Positions 34,738-43,698 are shown, numbered from the stretch's first letter. The stretch: DNA of 64,000 bases from Arthrobacter antioxidans (GCF_023100725.1 NZ_CP095501.1:1798001-1862000), one strand, 5' to 3'. A program made the numbers and translations. The notes: generated by a model from the sequence alone, not told the origin.

Positions 34738-36399
34738 GTGGTAGCACTGTCCAAGCATCTGCCCGCCGCCTTCGAGCAAAAGAATCTGGTGACCGGCACC
34801 TCCGCGGGAATCAGCAACCTGCTCGGGGCCTTCGCCGCCATGGCGGACGACACGGACCTGAATACGGTCCTCGAACGTGTCATCTCCGCGTCGTGCCAGC
34901 TGGTTGATGCACGGTTCGGCGCCCTGGGCGTGATGGGGCCAGATCAAACCCTAGGCAACTTCATCACCATCGGACTCGAGGACGACCAAATCTCGCGGAT
35001 CCCCTCCTTGCCTCAGGGGCACGGTGTGTTGGGCCTGCTGATCGCCCAACCGCATCCGGTACGACTTCATGACCTCCAGGAGCACGACGTAGCCGTCGGA
35101 TTCCCAGCCCATCACCCGAAAATGAGTTCCTTCCTCGGTGTTCCTATCCGTATCCAGGGCACGGTGTTCGGAAATCTGTATCTCACCGAGAAGAACGGGG
35201 GAGGGGACTTCACCGAGACCGATGAGGAACTGCTCGTCGCCCTGGCAGCCGCGGCCAGCGTCGCCATCGTGAACTCGCGACTGTACGAAGAATCGACGCG
35301 GCGGACGCGGTGGCTCGAAGGAGGCCTGAATGCTGTGCGTGAGCTTCTCGAGCGGACCGACTATGTCAGCAGCCCCCTGGAATCGGTCGCACAGCACGCT
35401 TTGTACGCATCCCAGAGCGATGTAACCGTCGTTCTTCGTGACTTCGGCCATCAGCATGGTCTCATCTGCGAGGCCGCAGATGGCGTGAACGCCGCGTACC
35501 TGACCGGACGCTCAGGGGCCCATAGTGCACTGCTGGATGATCTGACGGCCCTCTCGCCGCCGCTGCTGCTGACGGCGGCGGACATCGATCGGTTGCTGCC
35601 TGGAGCGCCACTGGCCACCGTGTCGACCGCCTTGGTGACACAGCTCGCGGGGACCGGGGAGCGGCAGTTCCTGCTCTTCGGACGCCAGACAGGATCTCCG
35701 CCGTTCTCCGCAGTGGATAAGGAAATGGTGCGTTCCTTCACGTCCCACGTGTCCTTGGCCGTGGAGCTCCTGCGTGTCCACCGGCAGCGGGAACAGGAAG
35801 CGGTCTTCGGCGACCGGGACCGGATCGCCCGCGATCTCCACGACCTCGTCATCCAGCGTCTCTTCGCGGCAGGCTTGAGCATTCAAAGTCTGCGCAAATT
35901 CGTGTCTGACCGTGAACCACTCGAACGTATCGCAGCCGTCACCGGCGAACTGGACTCAACGATCAGGGACCTGCGGGACACCATCTACGCCCTGCGATCC
36001 GTACCGCAGGGCGCCTCGACGTTCACCTCCAGCATCTTCGCGCTCGTGGCGGCCGCCTTCGAGGGATCTGAGCTTCAACCCGTGCTGCAACTCTCGGGGC
36101 CCATCGACGCCGCCATCGACCCGGAGTGCGCCGACCACGTGCGGGCCGTCCTCTCGGAGGGGCTATCCAACGCGCTCCGCCACGCCGACGCGCCCTCCAT
36201 CACCGTGGCGCTGCAGGCCCTTCCAGACCGCCTCGAGCTGAGAATCAGCGACGACGGGTCCGGGTTCGAGGAAGTCCCATCTCGCAGCGGGCTGGCGAAC
36301 ATGCGTCGTCGAGCCGATCTCTGCGAGGGCACCCTGTCGATCTCGAGTGCGGCCGGCAGGGGCACCGATGTGGTGCTCATCGTGCCACTGCGCATCTAG
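34738..36399 (+). CDS. GAF-domain sensor histidine kinase, DevS/DosT-like
   Basis: 553 residues from GTG 34738 (GGAG six bases upstream; an earlier GTG at 34654 would add 28 residues). N-terminal GAF domain about 15-180 resembles GAF-A of mycobacterial DevS: LPQGHGVLGLLIAQPHPVRL and GFPAHHPKMSSFLGVPIRI. In DevS and DosT a His in this domain binds haem; His 126 in GFPxHHP is the candidate here. A second, weaker GAF-like region covers 200-350. The HisKA_3 box DRIARDLHDLVIQRLFAAGL has phospho-acceptor His 368. The ATPase has NALRHA (Asn 478), DDGSGF and GLANMRRRA. Likely senses oxygen, NO or redox; sensing is inference. Confidence 0.85.
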   Translation: MVALSKHLPAAFEQKNLVTGTSAGISNLLGAFAAMADDTDLNTVLERVISASCQLVDARFGALGVMGPDQTLGNFITIGLEDDQISRIPSLPQGHGVLGLLIAQPHPVRLHDLQEHDVAVGFPAHHPKMSSFLGVPIRIQGTVFGNLYLTEKNGGGDFTETDEELLVALAAAASVAIVNSRLYEESTRRTRWLEGGLNAVRELLERTDYVSSPLESVAQHALYASQSDVTVVLRDFGHQHGLICEAADGVNAAYLTGRSGAHSALLDDLTALSPPLLLTAADIDRLLPGAPLATVSTALVTQLAGTGERQFLLFGRQTGSPPFSAVDKEMVRSFTSHVSLAVELLRVHRQREQEAVFGDRDRIARDLHDLVIQRLFAAGLSIQSLRKFVSDREPLERIAAVTGELDSTIRDLRDTIYALRSVPQGASTFTSSIFALVAAAFEGSELQPVLQLSGPIDAAIDPECADHVRAVLSEGLSNALRHADAPSITVALQALPDRLELRISDDGSGFEEVPSRSGLANMRRRADLCEGTLSISSAAGRGTDVVLIVPLRI

Positions 36400-37040
36400 C
36401 GGGGTGAGGGACCCACCAACGTGGAGAGGTAGACCGCGGCCTGGACCCTGCGGTGAAAGCCGAGTTTCGCCAGGATCGAGGACACGTAGTTCTTGATGGT
36501 CTTCTCGGACAGGAACAGTTCGCCACCGATTTCCCGGTTCGTCAGCCCCTTCCCGATCAGGGCCAGGACCTTTTTCTCCTGTGACGTCAGGCCGGCAAGA
36601 CGTGTATCTTCCTCCGGTGCGTCGTGCAGCCCGGCGATGATGCGCTCCTTCATGCCAGGCTCGAACAGGGACTCGCCCGCAGCGGCCCGGCGGGCTTTTC
36701 CGACCAGATCGGAGCCGAGGATCTCCTTCAGGATGTACCCCGAGGCCCCGGCGAGTACCGCCCCGCGCACGGCCTGGTCATCGTCATAACTGGTCAGGAT
36801 GACGCAGGACAAGGAGGGGTCGATGGAGCGCACATTCCGGCACACCTCGATCCCCGTTCCGTCCGGCAGCCTCGCGTCGAGGATCGAGATGTCAGGCGAC
36901 AGGGACGGAATCCGGCGCGTGGCGTCCTCGGCTGAGCCGGATTCCCCGACAATCACGCATCCCTGGGTTTCCAGCAATTCTCGTAATCCCCGCCGTACCA
37001 GTTCGTGGTCGTCGAGGAGGAATACCGTAACGTCCTTCAC
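36396..37040 (-). CDS. NarL/LuxR family response regulator, DevR/DosR-like
   Basis: 214 residues from GTG 37040. The receiver domain has DD at 10-11, phospho-acceptor Asp 55 in SILDARLPDG, Thr in ILTSY and Lys in YILKEI. The C-terminal LuxR helix-turn-helix reads LTSQEKKVLALIGKGLTNRE then LFLSEKTIKNYVSSILAKLG, very close in pattern to DevR (LTDQER, GLTNKQIA, EKTVKNYVSRLLAKLG). It is convergent with the kinase gene: the palindrome CTAG at 36396-36399 supplies the TAG stop of both. In mycobacteria devR and devS are co-directional, so this order is unusual. Confidence 0.88.
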   Translation of the reverse strand: MKDVTVFLLDDHELVRRGLRELLETQGCVIVGESGSAEDATRRIPSLSPDISILDARLPDGTGIEVCRNVRSIDPSLSCVILTSYDDDQAVRGAVLAGASGYILKEILGSDLVGKARRAAAGESLFEPGMKERIIAGLHDAPEEDTRLAGLTSQEKKVLALIGKGLTNREIGGELFLSEKTIKNYVSSILAKLGFHRRVQAAVYLSTLVGPSPR

Positions 37041-37175
37041 TCGCTGACCCTGCTTGCCCGCATCCGGCACCTTCGCACGTCATCCAACTATCTCTTCGTG
37101 AATCCCTATGACACCAGCTATCAGCATGACCCCTGCCGGTCAGACCTGACAGTGCCGTACGTCCCCTTGCAAGGA

Positions 37176-37191
37176 GGGGCCGTATGGCCCT
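37176..37191 (+). promoter_or_regulatory. DevR-like box between the regulator and a stress protein gene
   Basis: GGGGCCGTATGGCCCT, 61 bases ahead of the universal stress protein ATG at 37253 and 135 bases ahead of the divergent regulator gene. It could serve both, including autoregulation. Confidence 0.6.
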
Positions 37192-37252
37192 ACCCAGGTG
37201 GCCTGAAATCGGTGAGGGTCGAATAAGACCCCCTCTCAGACAAGGATCCACC

Positions 37253-37744
37253 ATGCACACAATCCCTTCACCGCGCCCGCGGGCCGTCGTTGTCGGGGTC
37301 GATGGTTCTCCATCGTCTGTCACCGCGCTGCAACTCGCCGCCCGGCTGATCCCTCTTGCCGGCGACGTCATCCACGCGGTCACCTCCTGGCAGTACCCGC
37401 CTCCCTTCGGCGCCTATGGGCCCGTCGACGTGAATCACGAGGAACTGGCAGGGAAGGTCCTGGATCAGGCGCTCAACGAAGCGTTCCCGGGAGGCACCCC
37501 CTTGGGGCTCAAGCGAGGACTCATACAGGGGTCACCGGCGGAGGTCCTTCTTGAGGAAAGCACGCACGCCTCCATGGTCGTTGTCGGTTCGCGTGGTCAT
37601 GGCGGGTTCGCAGGGCTGCTCCTTGGATCCGTCAGCACGGCCGTGACAGAACGCGCAAAGTGCCCGGTCCTTGTCTCCCATGGCGCCCTTCAACCTCTGG
37701 AAGGTCAGGGCAGCACCCTGCCGCTCGTCGGTGCGTCAGCGTGA
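37253..37744 (+). CDS. Universal stress protein, single UspA domain
   Basis: 163 residues. N-terminal VVVGVDGSPSSVTAL and the complete ATP motif VVGSRGHGGFAGLLLGSVS (G-x2-G-x9-G-S) near residues 117-135. ATG 37253 follows AAGGATCCACC; upstream in-frame starts do not give UspA sequence. The stop overlaps the start of the next stress protein (GTGA), so the two are translated together. A DevR-like box lies 61 bases upstream. Confidence 0.9.
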   Translation: MHTIPSPRPRAVVVGVDGSPSSVTALQLAARLIPLAGDVIHAVTSWQYPPPFGAYGPVDVNHEELAGKVLDQALNEAFPGGTPLGLKRGLIQGSPAEVLLEESTHASMVVVGSRGHGGFAGLLLGSVSTAVTERAKCPVLVSHGALQPLEGQGSTLPLVGASA

Positions 37745-38583
37745 GCCCGGCTGACGCGCCGGTCCGACCCGTCCTGGCCGGCTATGACGGCTCGGACGGC
37801 TCCCGCCGCGCCGTCCTCTGGGCGGCCCACCACGCGGCCGTCACCGGACTGCCTCTCGTCATTGTGCACTGCTGGGTCTGGCCGTTCTTCACCCAGGACC
37901 TCGGCCCGGTCGCCGACATTAAGGACAGCGGCCTCCAGCGGGCCGCCGAGCGCACGAGTGCCGAAGGCCTCGATCTCGCCCGGCAGGCCGAACCCGACAT
38001 CGATGTCAGCGTGCGGCTCGTCACCGGTTTCCCCTCCGAAGTGCTCACCCGGCTCTCCGCCGAAGCGTCCCTGCTCGTCACCGGCACGCGCGGGCTCGGC
38101 GGGTTCGCCGGCCTGCTCATCGGCTCGGTCAGCCTCCACCTCGCCGCATCCTCCTCCTGCCCCATCGCGGTCATCCGCGATGACCGGCCCGGTGAGGGCG
38201 ACGTCCTGGTCGCAGTCGACGGGTCGCCCGAGAGTGATCGCGCCGTCACCGAGGCAGCGCTCCTCGCGACGACCCTGCACGCGCCGCTCCGCGTGCTCCA
38301 CGTCAGGCCCTACACGCGGCACGCCGGGACGCGCCAGCCCGACCCGGAGCACGACCCCGTCATCCAGCAGGCACTGAACCTCCTGCCCGCGGATGCAGAC
38401 CTCACCGTCATCGAGGACTCCTTCGCCGAACCATCGGCCCCGGGGGTCATCATCCACCAGGCGCACCGGGCCGTCTGCGTCGTCCTCGGCGCGAAGGGCA
38501 CCAACACGCTCGGCGCCCGCCTCGGGTCCACAGTCCACGCCGTCCTCCACCACGCACAAGGCAACGTCATCGTCGTCCGGTAA
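37741..38583 (+). CDS. Universal stress protein, tandem UspA domains
   Basis: 280 residues from GTG 37741. Domain 1 (about 10-145) starts VLAGYDGSDGSRRAVLWAA and has the ATP motif VTGTRGLGGFAGLLIGSVS. Domain 2 (about 150-280) starts VLVAVDGSPESDRAV and has VLGAKGTNTLGARLGSTV, with the spacing kept. It is coupled to the preceding single-domain stress protein by a 4-base overlap. Probably part of the same hypoxia/stress response. Confidence 0.9.
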   Translation: MSPADAPVRPVLAGYDGSDGSRRAVLWAAHHAAVTGLPLVIVHCWVWPFFTQDLGPVADIKDSGLQRAAERTSAEGLDLARQAEPDIDVSVRLVTGFPSEVLTRLSAEASLLVTGTRGLGGFAGLLIGSVSLHLAASSSCPIAVIRDDRPGEGDVLVAVDGSPESDRAVTEAALLATTLHAPLRVLHVRPYTRHAGTRQPDPEHDPVIQQALNLLPADADLTVIEDSFAEPSAPGVIIHQAHRAVCVVLGAKGTNTLGARLGSTVHAVLHHAQGNVIVVR

Positions 38584-38639
38584 AACACGACAGCCCCTGA
38601 ACACGATCGAAGATCTTCTCGACTCCCTGAGGACAGACG

Positions 38640-38972
38640 TTGAACACAGCATCACTGACGGCTCTTATGCGCCAAGAGATGGACATAGCCCTGCATGCAC
38701 TCAGTGGACGCAGCGCCCACACCGTCTACGGCGGGCATGAAAGGACGTTGCAGCAAACCATGATCGCCTTGCGTGCCGGGAGTCGCCTGCACGAGCACGA
38801 CAACCCGGGAGAAGCGACGGTGTACGTCCTCCAGGGACGCGTGGCACTGACAGCCGGCGACGAGACAGGGCACGGTTTGGCCGGTGACCTGATCGTCGTT
38901 CCGAACGCACGGCATGAGCTCGAAGCCATCGAGGATTCTGTTGTCCTCCTCACCATCGCCAAACACCGGTAA
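38640..38972 (+). CDS. Small cupin-domain protein
   Basis: 110 residues. Single cupin barrel: ALRAGSRLHEHDNPGEATVYVLQG (metal motif 1 with His 51, His 53 and a Glu) and LAGDLIVVPNARHELEAIED (motif 2 with His). The start is taken as TTG 38640 with TGAGGACAG upstream; an internal ATG at 38667 is an alternative. It is 57 bases downstream of the stress proteins and upstream of the flavohaemoglobin. Metal-dependent binding or redox role is inference. Confidence 0.75.
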   Translation: MNTASLTALMRQEMDIALHALSGRSAHTVYGGHERTLQQTMIALRAGSRLHEHDNPGEATVYVLQGRVALTAGDETGHGLAGDLIVVPNARHELEAIEDSVVLLTIAKHR

Positions 38973-39079
38973 CGACGCAGCCACCACGCCTTCCACGCCC
39001 GCTCAGCATTTCACCGGTCTGGGCACAGCCCTGCGCGTTCCAGCACCACTCACACGACATCAACGGTAAGGACCCCACC

Positions 39080-40360
39080 ATGCTCTCTGATACATCCCGT
39101 CCCGTGATCGAGGCGACCCTGCCGGTCGTCGGCGACAACATCGGTGAAATCGCCAAGCGCTTCTACGCGCACATGTTCCAGGAAAAGCCCGAGCTCTTCG
39201 ACGGTCTGTTCAACCGCGGCAATCAGGCAGACGGACGTCAGCAGCAAGCCCTGGCCGGTTCCGTCGCAGCATTCGCCGGCCTTCTGGTGAACAAGCCGGG
39301 TGAGCTTCCCGATCACCTGATGTCGCGGATCTCCCACAAGCATGTTTCTCTTGGCCTACGGGCCGACCAGTACCAGGTCGTCCACGACCATCTGATGTGG
39401 GCGATCGTCGATGTCCTCGGGGACGCCGTCACACCGGAGGTCGCCGCGGCATGGGACGAGGTGTACTGGCTGATGGCCAACATGCTCATGAACCAGGAGC
39501 GCACCATGTACACGGCGGCAGGTCTCAATCCGGACACCGTCTGGGAGACCTGGCGGGTTACGGAAAAGATCCAGGAGACCAGCGAGGTCGTGACGTTCGT
39601 CGTGGCAGCTACCGATGGACGGGTCGCGAGGCCGTCCCTGCCCGGCCAGTACGTGACATTGAAAGCGCTCATGCCCGACGGGGTGCAGCAACCCCGGCAG
39701 TACAGCCTCACCCAGGCAGATGATGGGATGCATCGCCGGTTCTCCGTCAAACGACTCCACGGCCTGCCCACCCCCGACGGTGAGGTCTCCAACCTTCTGC
39801 ACTCGAGCACTCATGTTGGTGACGAGATTGTTCTCTCGGTGCCTTTCGGCGACGTGCTGCTCACACCCGGCACCCGGCCGGTCGTCCTCGCCACGGCCGG
39901 CATCGGCATCACGCCCATGGCTGGCATGATCTCTCACCTTGCACGCTCATCGTCCACGCGCAGGGTAACTCTCCTGCACGCTGACGATTCAGCCGACACC
40001 TTCGCCCTGCAGGGCCAGGTCCGCACCGACCTCCAGCAACTACCCGGAGCAACACTGACTACCTGGTTCATGCACCCCTCGCAGGAACTCGCAGTGGAAA
40101 CAGACCTGGGCCCGAACCTGGACACACCACGAGAGCTGACGACCGGCGAGCAGCTCACCGGTTTCATGGACCTCAGCACGCTCGACCTTCCCGTCGACGC
40201 CGAGTACTACCTCTGCGGCCCGCTGCCCTTCATGCAAATGGTGCGCAGCGCACTGATTCTGCGAGGAATCCCCGCGCAGGACATCCGATACGAAGTCTTC
40301 GGCCCCGACCTCTGGCTCGCCGAATTCGAGCCAGCCGCCCCAGTTCTCACGGCCCTATAG
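39080..40360 (+). CDS. hmp: Flavohaemoglobin / nitric oxide dioxygenase
   Basis: 426 residues. The globin domain (1-140) has B10 Tyr 29 in RFYAHMF and the haem proximal His 88 in SHKHVSLGLRADQY. The FAD domain contains PGQYVTLK and RQYSLTQA. The NAD(P)H domain contains ATAGIGITPMAGM and YYLCGPLPFMQ, with C-terminal YEVFGPD. It oxidises NO to nitrate using O2 and NADH. Its place beside a putative gas sensor and stress proteins supports a low-oxygen/NO island. ATG 39080 is preceded by GGTAAGGACC. I saw no DevR-like box directly in front of it, so it may be read from the upstream genes. Confidence 0.93.
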   Translation: MLSDTSRPVIEATLPVVGDNIGEIAKRFYAHMFQEKPELFDGLFNRGNQADGRQQQALAGSVAAFAGLLVNKPGELPDHLMSRISHKHVSLGLRADQYQVVHDHLMWAIVDVLGDAVTPEVAAAWDEVYWLMANMLMNQERTMYTAAGLNPDTVWETWRVTEKIQETSEVVTFVVAATDGRVARPSLPGQYVTLKALMPDGVQQPRQYSLTQADDGMHRRFSVKRLHGLPTPDGEVSNLLHSSTHVGDEIVLSVPFGDVLLTPGTRPVVLATAGIGITPMAGMISHLARSSSTRRVTLLHADDSADTFALQGQVRTDLQQLPGATLTTWFMHPSQELAVETDLGPNLDTPRELTTGEQLTGFMDLSTLDLPVDAEYYLCGPLPFMQMVRSALILRGIPAQDIRYEVFGPDLWLAEFEPAAPVLTAL

Positions 40361-40771
40361 CAGCCAGTCGCCCCTCCAACGGGGGTGTTCCCAGCAGCAC
40401 ATCTCCTCTTATGCACGCGAAACACACTCGCGAGTGCGCATCGCGTGCACGAGAAAGTGCTTCGCCTCCGACCTCTGCGTCTGCACCGGAACCAGCAAGG
40501 TCGTAGAACGCCACGGAGCACGACGACGGACTGCCGACCACACTCCGAGCAGGATCACCCCCACCCAGCTCCCCCTCTCATAGCTTCATTTCAGGCCACA
40601 AAGATCTGAGATGCGTCAAGCAACCCATCGCCCCGGGCCTGCTCTTGCCCGGCAGGTCGGGACGTTGTGCCCTACCCGCCCACGCCATCACCGGATTCCA
40701 TGACATAGGACCCAAGGGCCCGCCATTCAGGCGTGGCCAACTCCGGGCCTAGGAATAGAAAGATTCACAAT
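40361..40771. other. 411-base gap with a DevR-like box
   Basis: No gene supported. Just after the flavohaemoglobin stop is a short GC stem (CCCCT, CCAAC, GGGGG), a weak terminator. The right end carries the DevR-like box at 40707-40722. Confidence 0.5.
40707..40722 (+). promoter_or_regulatory. DevR-like box ahead of a small unknown gene
   Basis: AGGACCCAAGGGCCCG matches 13 of 16 positions of the box upstream of the sensor kinase and lies 49 bases before the ATG at 40772, the shortest spacing of the set. Confidence 0.55.
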
Positions 40772-41023
40772 ATGACCAGCATCAGTGTTCTGTGGCCCAC
40801 CCTCGACTCCACCGTGCAGCAGTGGCTCCTGCAGAATCCGGGTGCAACGGTCCTGCCGCGGACCTACGTCAACCGGATCGAAGCTGGCACGGGCGAGTGC
40901 CTCTCTCTGAACGAGCATGGAGAGCACTGGCTGTCTGCGGAGGAAATGAGCTTCCTGAAGATGAAGAGAGCCGCCAGCCCGAGCACCGATAGCGCACTTC
41001 TGGCATCCCCCGTCCATACCTGA
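40772..41023 (+). CDS. Small protein of unknown function in the stress island
   Basis: 83 residues, not recognised. The first 65 residues have normal, non-repetitive composition with two Trp-rich spots (SVLWPTLDSTVQQWLL and HGEHWLSAEEMSFLKMK); the last 15 are Ser/Ala-rich. AGGAATAGAAAG lies upstream of the ATG, a DevR-like box 49 bases upstream, and a strong hairpin 87 bases downstream, so it has the parts of a self-contained transcript. No signal peptide or membrane helix. Probably a regulon member. Confidence 0.6.
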   Translation: MTSISVLWPTLDSTVQQWLLQNPGATVLPRTYVNRIEAGTGECLSLNEHGEHWLSAEEMSFLKMKRAASPSTDSALLASPVHT

Positions 41024-41109
41024 ACCGGGCCGGGGTGGGCCCCGGAAGGCATTCCTCACTGAGTGACAAGGTTCTCCGAGCGCGTCGGTGATCCACACGT
41101 CTGGAAACT

Positions 41110-41152
41110 AGATGCGGTACGCGGAGGTCCTTTAGGTCCGCGTACCGCATCT
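41110..41152 (+). terminator. Strong hairpin after the 83-residue gene
   Basis: A perfect 16-bp stem (AGATGCGGTACGCGGA and its complement) with an 11-base loop. Part of the arm sequence, GGTACGCGGAGATG, recurs near 41800. Confidence 0.7.
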
Positions 41153-42082
41153 CTCCTGTCAGGGCTGCAGACCACAGGCTCAGTCGTGAAGCAAGGCCTG
41201 GTCGCCCTTTGACCCGAGTAACCGAGCACACGTTGTCAGGAGCAACTAACACTTCTTCCTGTGGGGGATGTGATGCAGACGACCAGGCCTTCTTGAGCAC
41301 AGTGTGCGCATACTGGGTTCACCCCGGACATGTCCTGGCTTCATGTCAGGGCTGATCTGGATACACGACCGGCCTTTGGCAGGATGTGGGACTCTCTTCG
41401 GGCTTTCAAGCAGCCGGCGGCCCCGGAGAGAAACCAGGACCGCCAGCAGCTCCCGGATCCGCGGCTCCAAGACACGCACTCGCGACGGCCGGTGCGGTCT
41501 CTCCATGATTATGTGGATGCCCCGCCCCCAGAGCTCTCGCGACGGCGTTGCGAGAAAATATCTAACTCCTTCGCGATCTCGCGCTGCGACAGCCTTCACT
41601 CAGGTGAAGACGCCAAACCGCAGCCCACTTCCTGCCGTGACCACCCATCGATCGTGCTCGAGTGGCTCGGTTCTCGACCGTCGGTTCTCGACTACTTTTC
41701 AGCCGTCGTTGATACCAGAACTCCTGCACGCAGGACAGTCGGCGTAGTCCTCCGGAGAGGATCGTCTCTATCGGGAAGGGACCACGGGGTGCGCCAGACG
41801 GTACGCGGAGATGTGAAGAGCGATCTTTCGTTCAGTCTCCCGTCGACGCTCGCCCCGACGTTCTACCAGGGTCTTCATCTCGACGTTCCTGCCCTGACCG
41901 GATCCACTACGGCCTGCCACTGTGCGCCGTTCTCGGCCGACGCGAGTCGGTCGCGCAGATGCTGACAGGACATCCCTTAGGTCGCGGGGGCGCATCGGGC
42001 TCATGATGAATCCTCTGTTTCGGGGCAACGGAGATCGCAACTTGTCCACCCTGATCGTCCCTGCATGGGCAAGCCGACTGCT

Positions 42083-42099
42083 AGGGGCCTTCGGCCCCT
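42083..42099 (+). promoter_or_regulatory. DevR-like box ahead of the glycosyltransferase gene
   Basis: Within a perfect palindrome TAGGGGCC, TTC, GGCCCCTA (42082-42100). Read on the other strand it matches 14 of 16 positions of the kinase-gene box. It lies about 114 bases before the ATG at 42214. Confidence 0.55.
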
Positions 42100-42213
42100 A
42101 TGTGGGACAACGGACTCCATGGGCTGATCGTTCACAAGCTGCAAGGACACCGACCGCACAGCCCCTCGCGGGGCCTTCGTCTTCGGGGTGAAGCGGTCCG
42201 CTAGCCTGTCTTC

Positions 42214-43674
42214 ATGCGCAGGACATCTGCACGACGGAGCGACCCCGCTGGAGGAGAACGCGTACTGATCCTGTCCGCAGGAGTGGGCGCGGGGCACAAC
42301 AGCGCCGCTGCGGCCGTGGAGCAGGCGTGCGCCGCACGCGCTGACATTGCTGAAGTGCAGGTGCTGGACGTGCTGCAGGTGAGCAGCCCGCTGTACCGTG
42401 CATTAGTTGGGAAGGGATACTTCGTCCTGGTCGAGGGCTTGCCGTGGTTGGTTGAGTGGGGCTACGACATCAGCGACCCGCCGTTCCGGCGCCGCGGACC
42501 GATCGACCCGTGGACACGGGCCAACTCCGTTCCAGTCATCGATGCGATCAAGCGATTCCGACCGACCGCGATCGTGTGTACGCACTTCCTGCCGGCCCAG
42601 CTGATGGCGTCACTGCTCCTTCGCGGTGTGATCGATGCGAAGACCGCCGTCGTGACGACGGACTACGACTTCCAAGGCCTGTGGCTCACGGGCGCGTTCC
42701 ACGCGCTGTTCGTGGCCCGGGAGGAAGGGAGGGTGGCGGTGACGGCGCTCGGCCTTCCCCCTGACCGAGTCACGGCCACGGGCATTCCGATCGCCGGACA
42801 GCTCGACGGAGCGCCCGCGCGCAACGCCGACGCGCCTCCGATGCTGCTGATCTCGGCGGGCGCTACCGGCGGCGACTATGCGGTGTCGGTGGTACGGCAG
42901 ACGATGCACATGCGCTCGGCATTTACGGCCACGATCGTGTGCGGCCGGAACGATGCGCTGCGTCGGCGGATCGAAGAGTTGGTGGCGCCTGCCGGTGACC
43001 GGTACCGCGTGCTCGGTTTCACGACGGAGATGCCGCAGCTACTGCGCACCGCCGACCTGTTCGTGGGCAAGCCGGGCGGGCTATCGGCGTCGGAGTGCAT
43101 GGCTGCAGGGCTGCCCATGGTGCTGGTGAACCCCATCCCGGGGCAGGAGGTTCGTAACGGCGACTACCTGATGGAGCAGGGGGCGGCCGTCCGTTGCAAC
43201 ACCGCCGCGACGATCGGTTGGAAGATCGACGAGGTGTTGCGCGAGCCGGGCCGTCTGCAGCGGATGCAGGCGGCAGCGTGGAGAACCGGCCGCCCCGACG
43301 CCGCGGCAGACGTGCTGGCCGGCCTGCTTGACGGGCCGTCACGCCCGCTGGTCGTGACCCGCGCGGCGCAGAAGACGATTCTCGCCGCGAGCGAGCAGCG
43401 TATCGTCGCAACCGATCTGACAGGACCTGCCTCGCTCGTCCGTCTGGTCGACTCAGCTGCGGGGAGCACGGTCGCGGTGCTGCAGGCCGAGGAGTTGGAC
43501 GTCCTGCAGAAGCGGTACGCGACGCCGAACGGCGGTCTGGTGCTACGCAGAGGCCGAGCTTCCGTGTCGCTCCGGTGGGAGCCGCTGCGGTTGCTCCGGG
43601 CCATGCTGTCGGGAGACGACGCGCTGCCTGTCCGCGTCGAGGAGCTCTCGACACCGCCTCTTTCTCCCGGGTGA
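42214..43674 (+). CDS. GT-B glycosyltransferase, MGDG-synthase/MurG-like
   Basis: 486 residues. N-terminal VLILSAGVGAGHNSAAAAVE is the acceptor-domain signature of diacylglycerol glycosyltransferases and UgtP-like enzymes. TTDYDFQGLW and, in the C-terminal domain, LLISAGATGGDYA, VCGRNDALRR, FVGKPGGLSASECMAAGLPM and NPIPGQE form the nucleotide-sugar site. The last 100 residues are an extra domain with no clear identity. Likely adds sugar to a lipid. A DevR-like box upstream suggests membrane-lipid change under stress. Tail-to-tail with the GH3 gene. Confidence 0.8.
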   Translation: MRRTSARRSDPAGGERVLILSAGVGAGHNSAAAAVEQACAARADIAEVQVLDVLQVSSPLYRALVGKGYFVLVEGLPWLVEWGYDISDPPFRRRGPIDPWTRANSVPVIDAIKRFRPTAIVCTHFLPAQLMASLLLRGVIDAKTAVVTTDYDFQGLWLTGAFHALFVAREEGRVAVTALGLPPDRVTATGIPIAGQLDGAPARNADAPPMLLISAGATGGDYAVSVVRQTMHMRSAFTATIVCGRNDALRRRIEELVAPAGDRYRVLGFTTEMPQLLRTADLFVGKPGGLSASECMAAGLPMVLVNPIPGQEVRNGDYLMEQGAAVRCNTAATIGWKIDEVLREPGRLQRMQAAAWRTGRPDAAADVLAGLLDGPSRPLVVTRAAQKTILAASEQRIVATDLTGPASLVRLVDSAAGSTVAVLQAEELDVLQKRYATPNGGLVLRRGRASVSLRWEPLRLLRAMLSGDDALPVRVEELSTPPLSPG

Positions 43675-43698
43675 CTGGCGGGTCGCGACCCATCCACC

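Larger units (their letters stand above)
41024..42213. other. 1.19-kb region without a supported gene
   Basis: Several open frames exist but none has a motif with a ribosome site. On the minus strand near 41560 a short segment reads SQREIAKELDI, like a helix-turn-helix remnant, but stop codons flank it. The region looks like decayed or regulatory DNA. It contains a hairpin at 41110-41152 and a DevR-like box at 42083. Confidence 0.5.

Noticed and set aside
34406..34747. 113-codon minus-strand frame covering the box ahead of the sensor kinase
   Set aside because: No motif, poor start, and it lies over a probable promoter.
41510..41600. Short minus-strand segment reading SQREIAKELDI, like a helix-turn-helix of a LuxR or transposase protein
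   Set aside because: Flanked by stop codons, no other part of such a protein is visible; may be chance.
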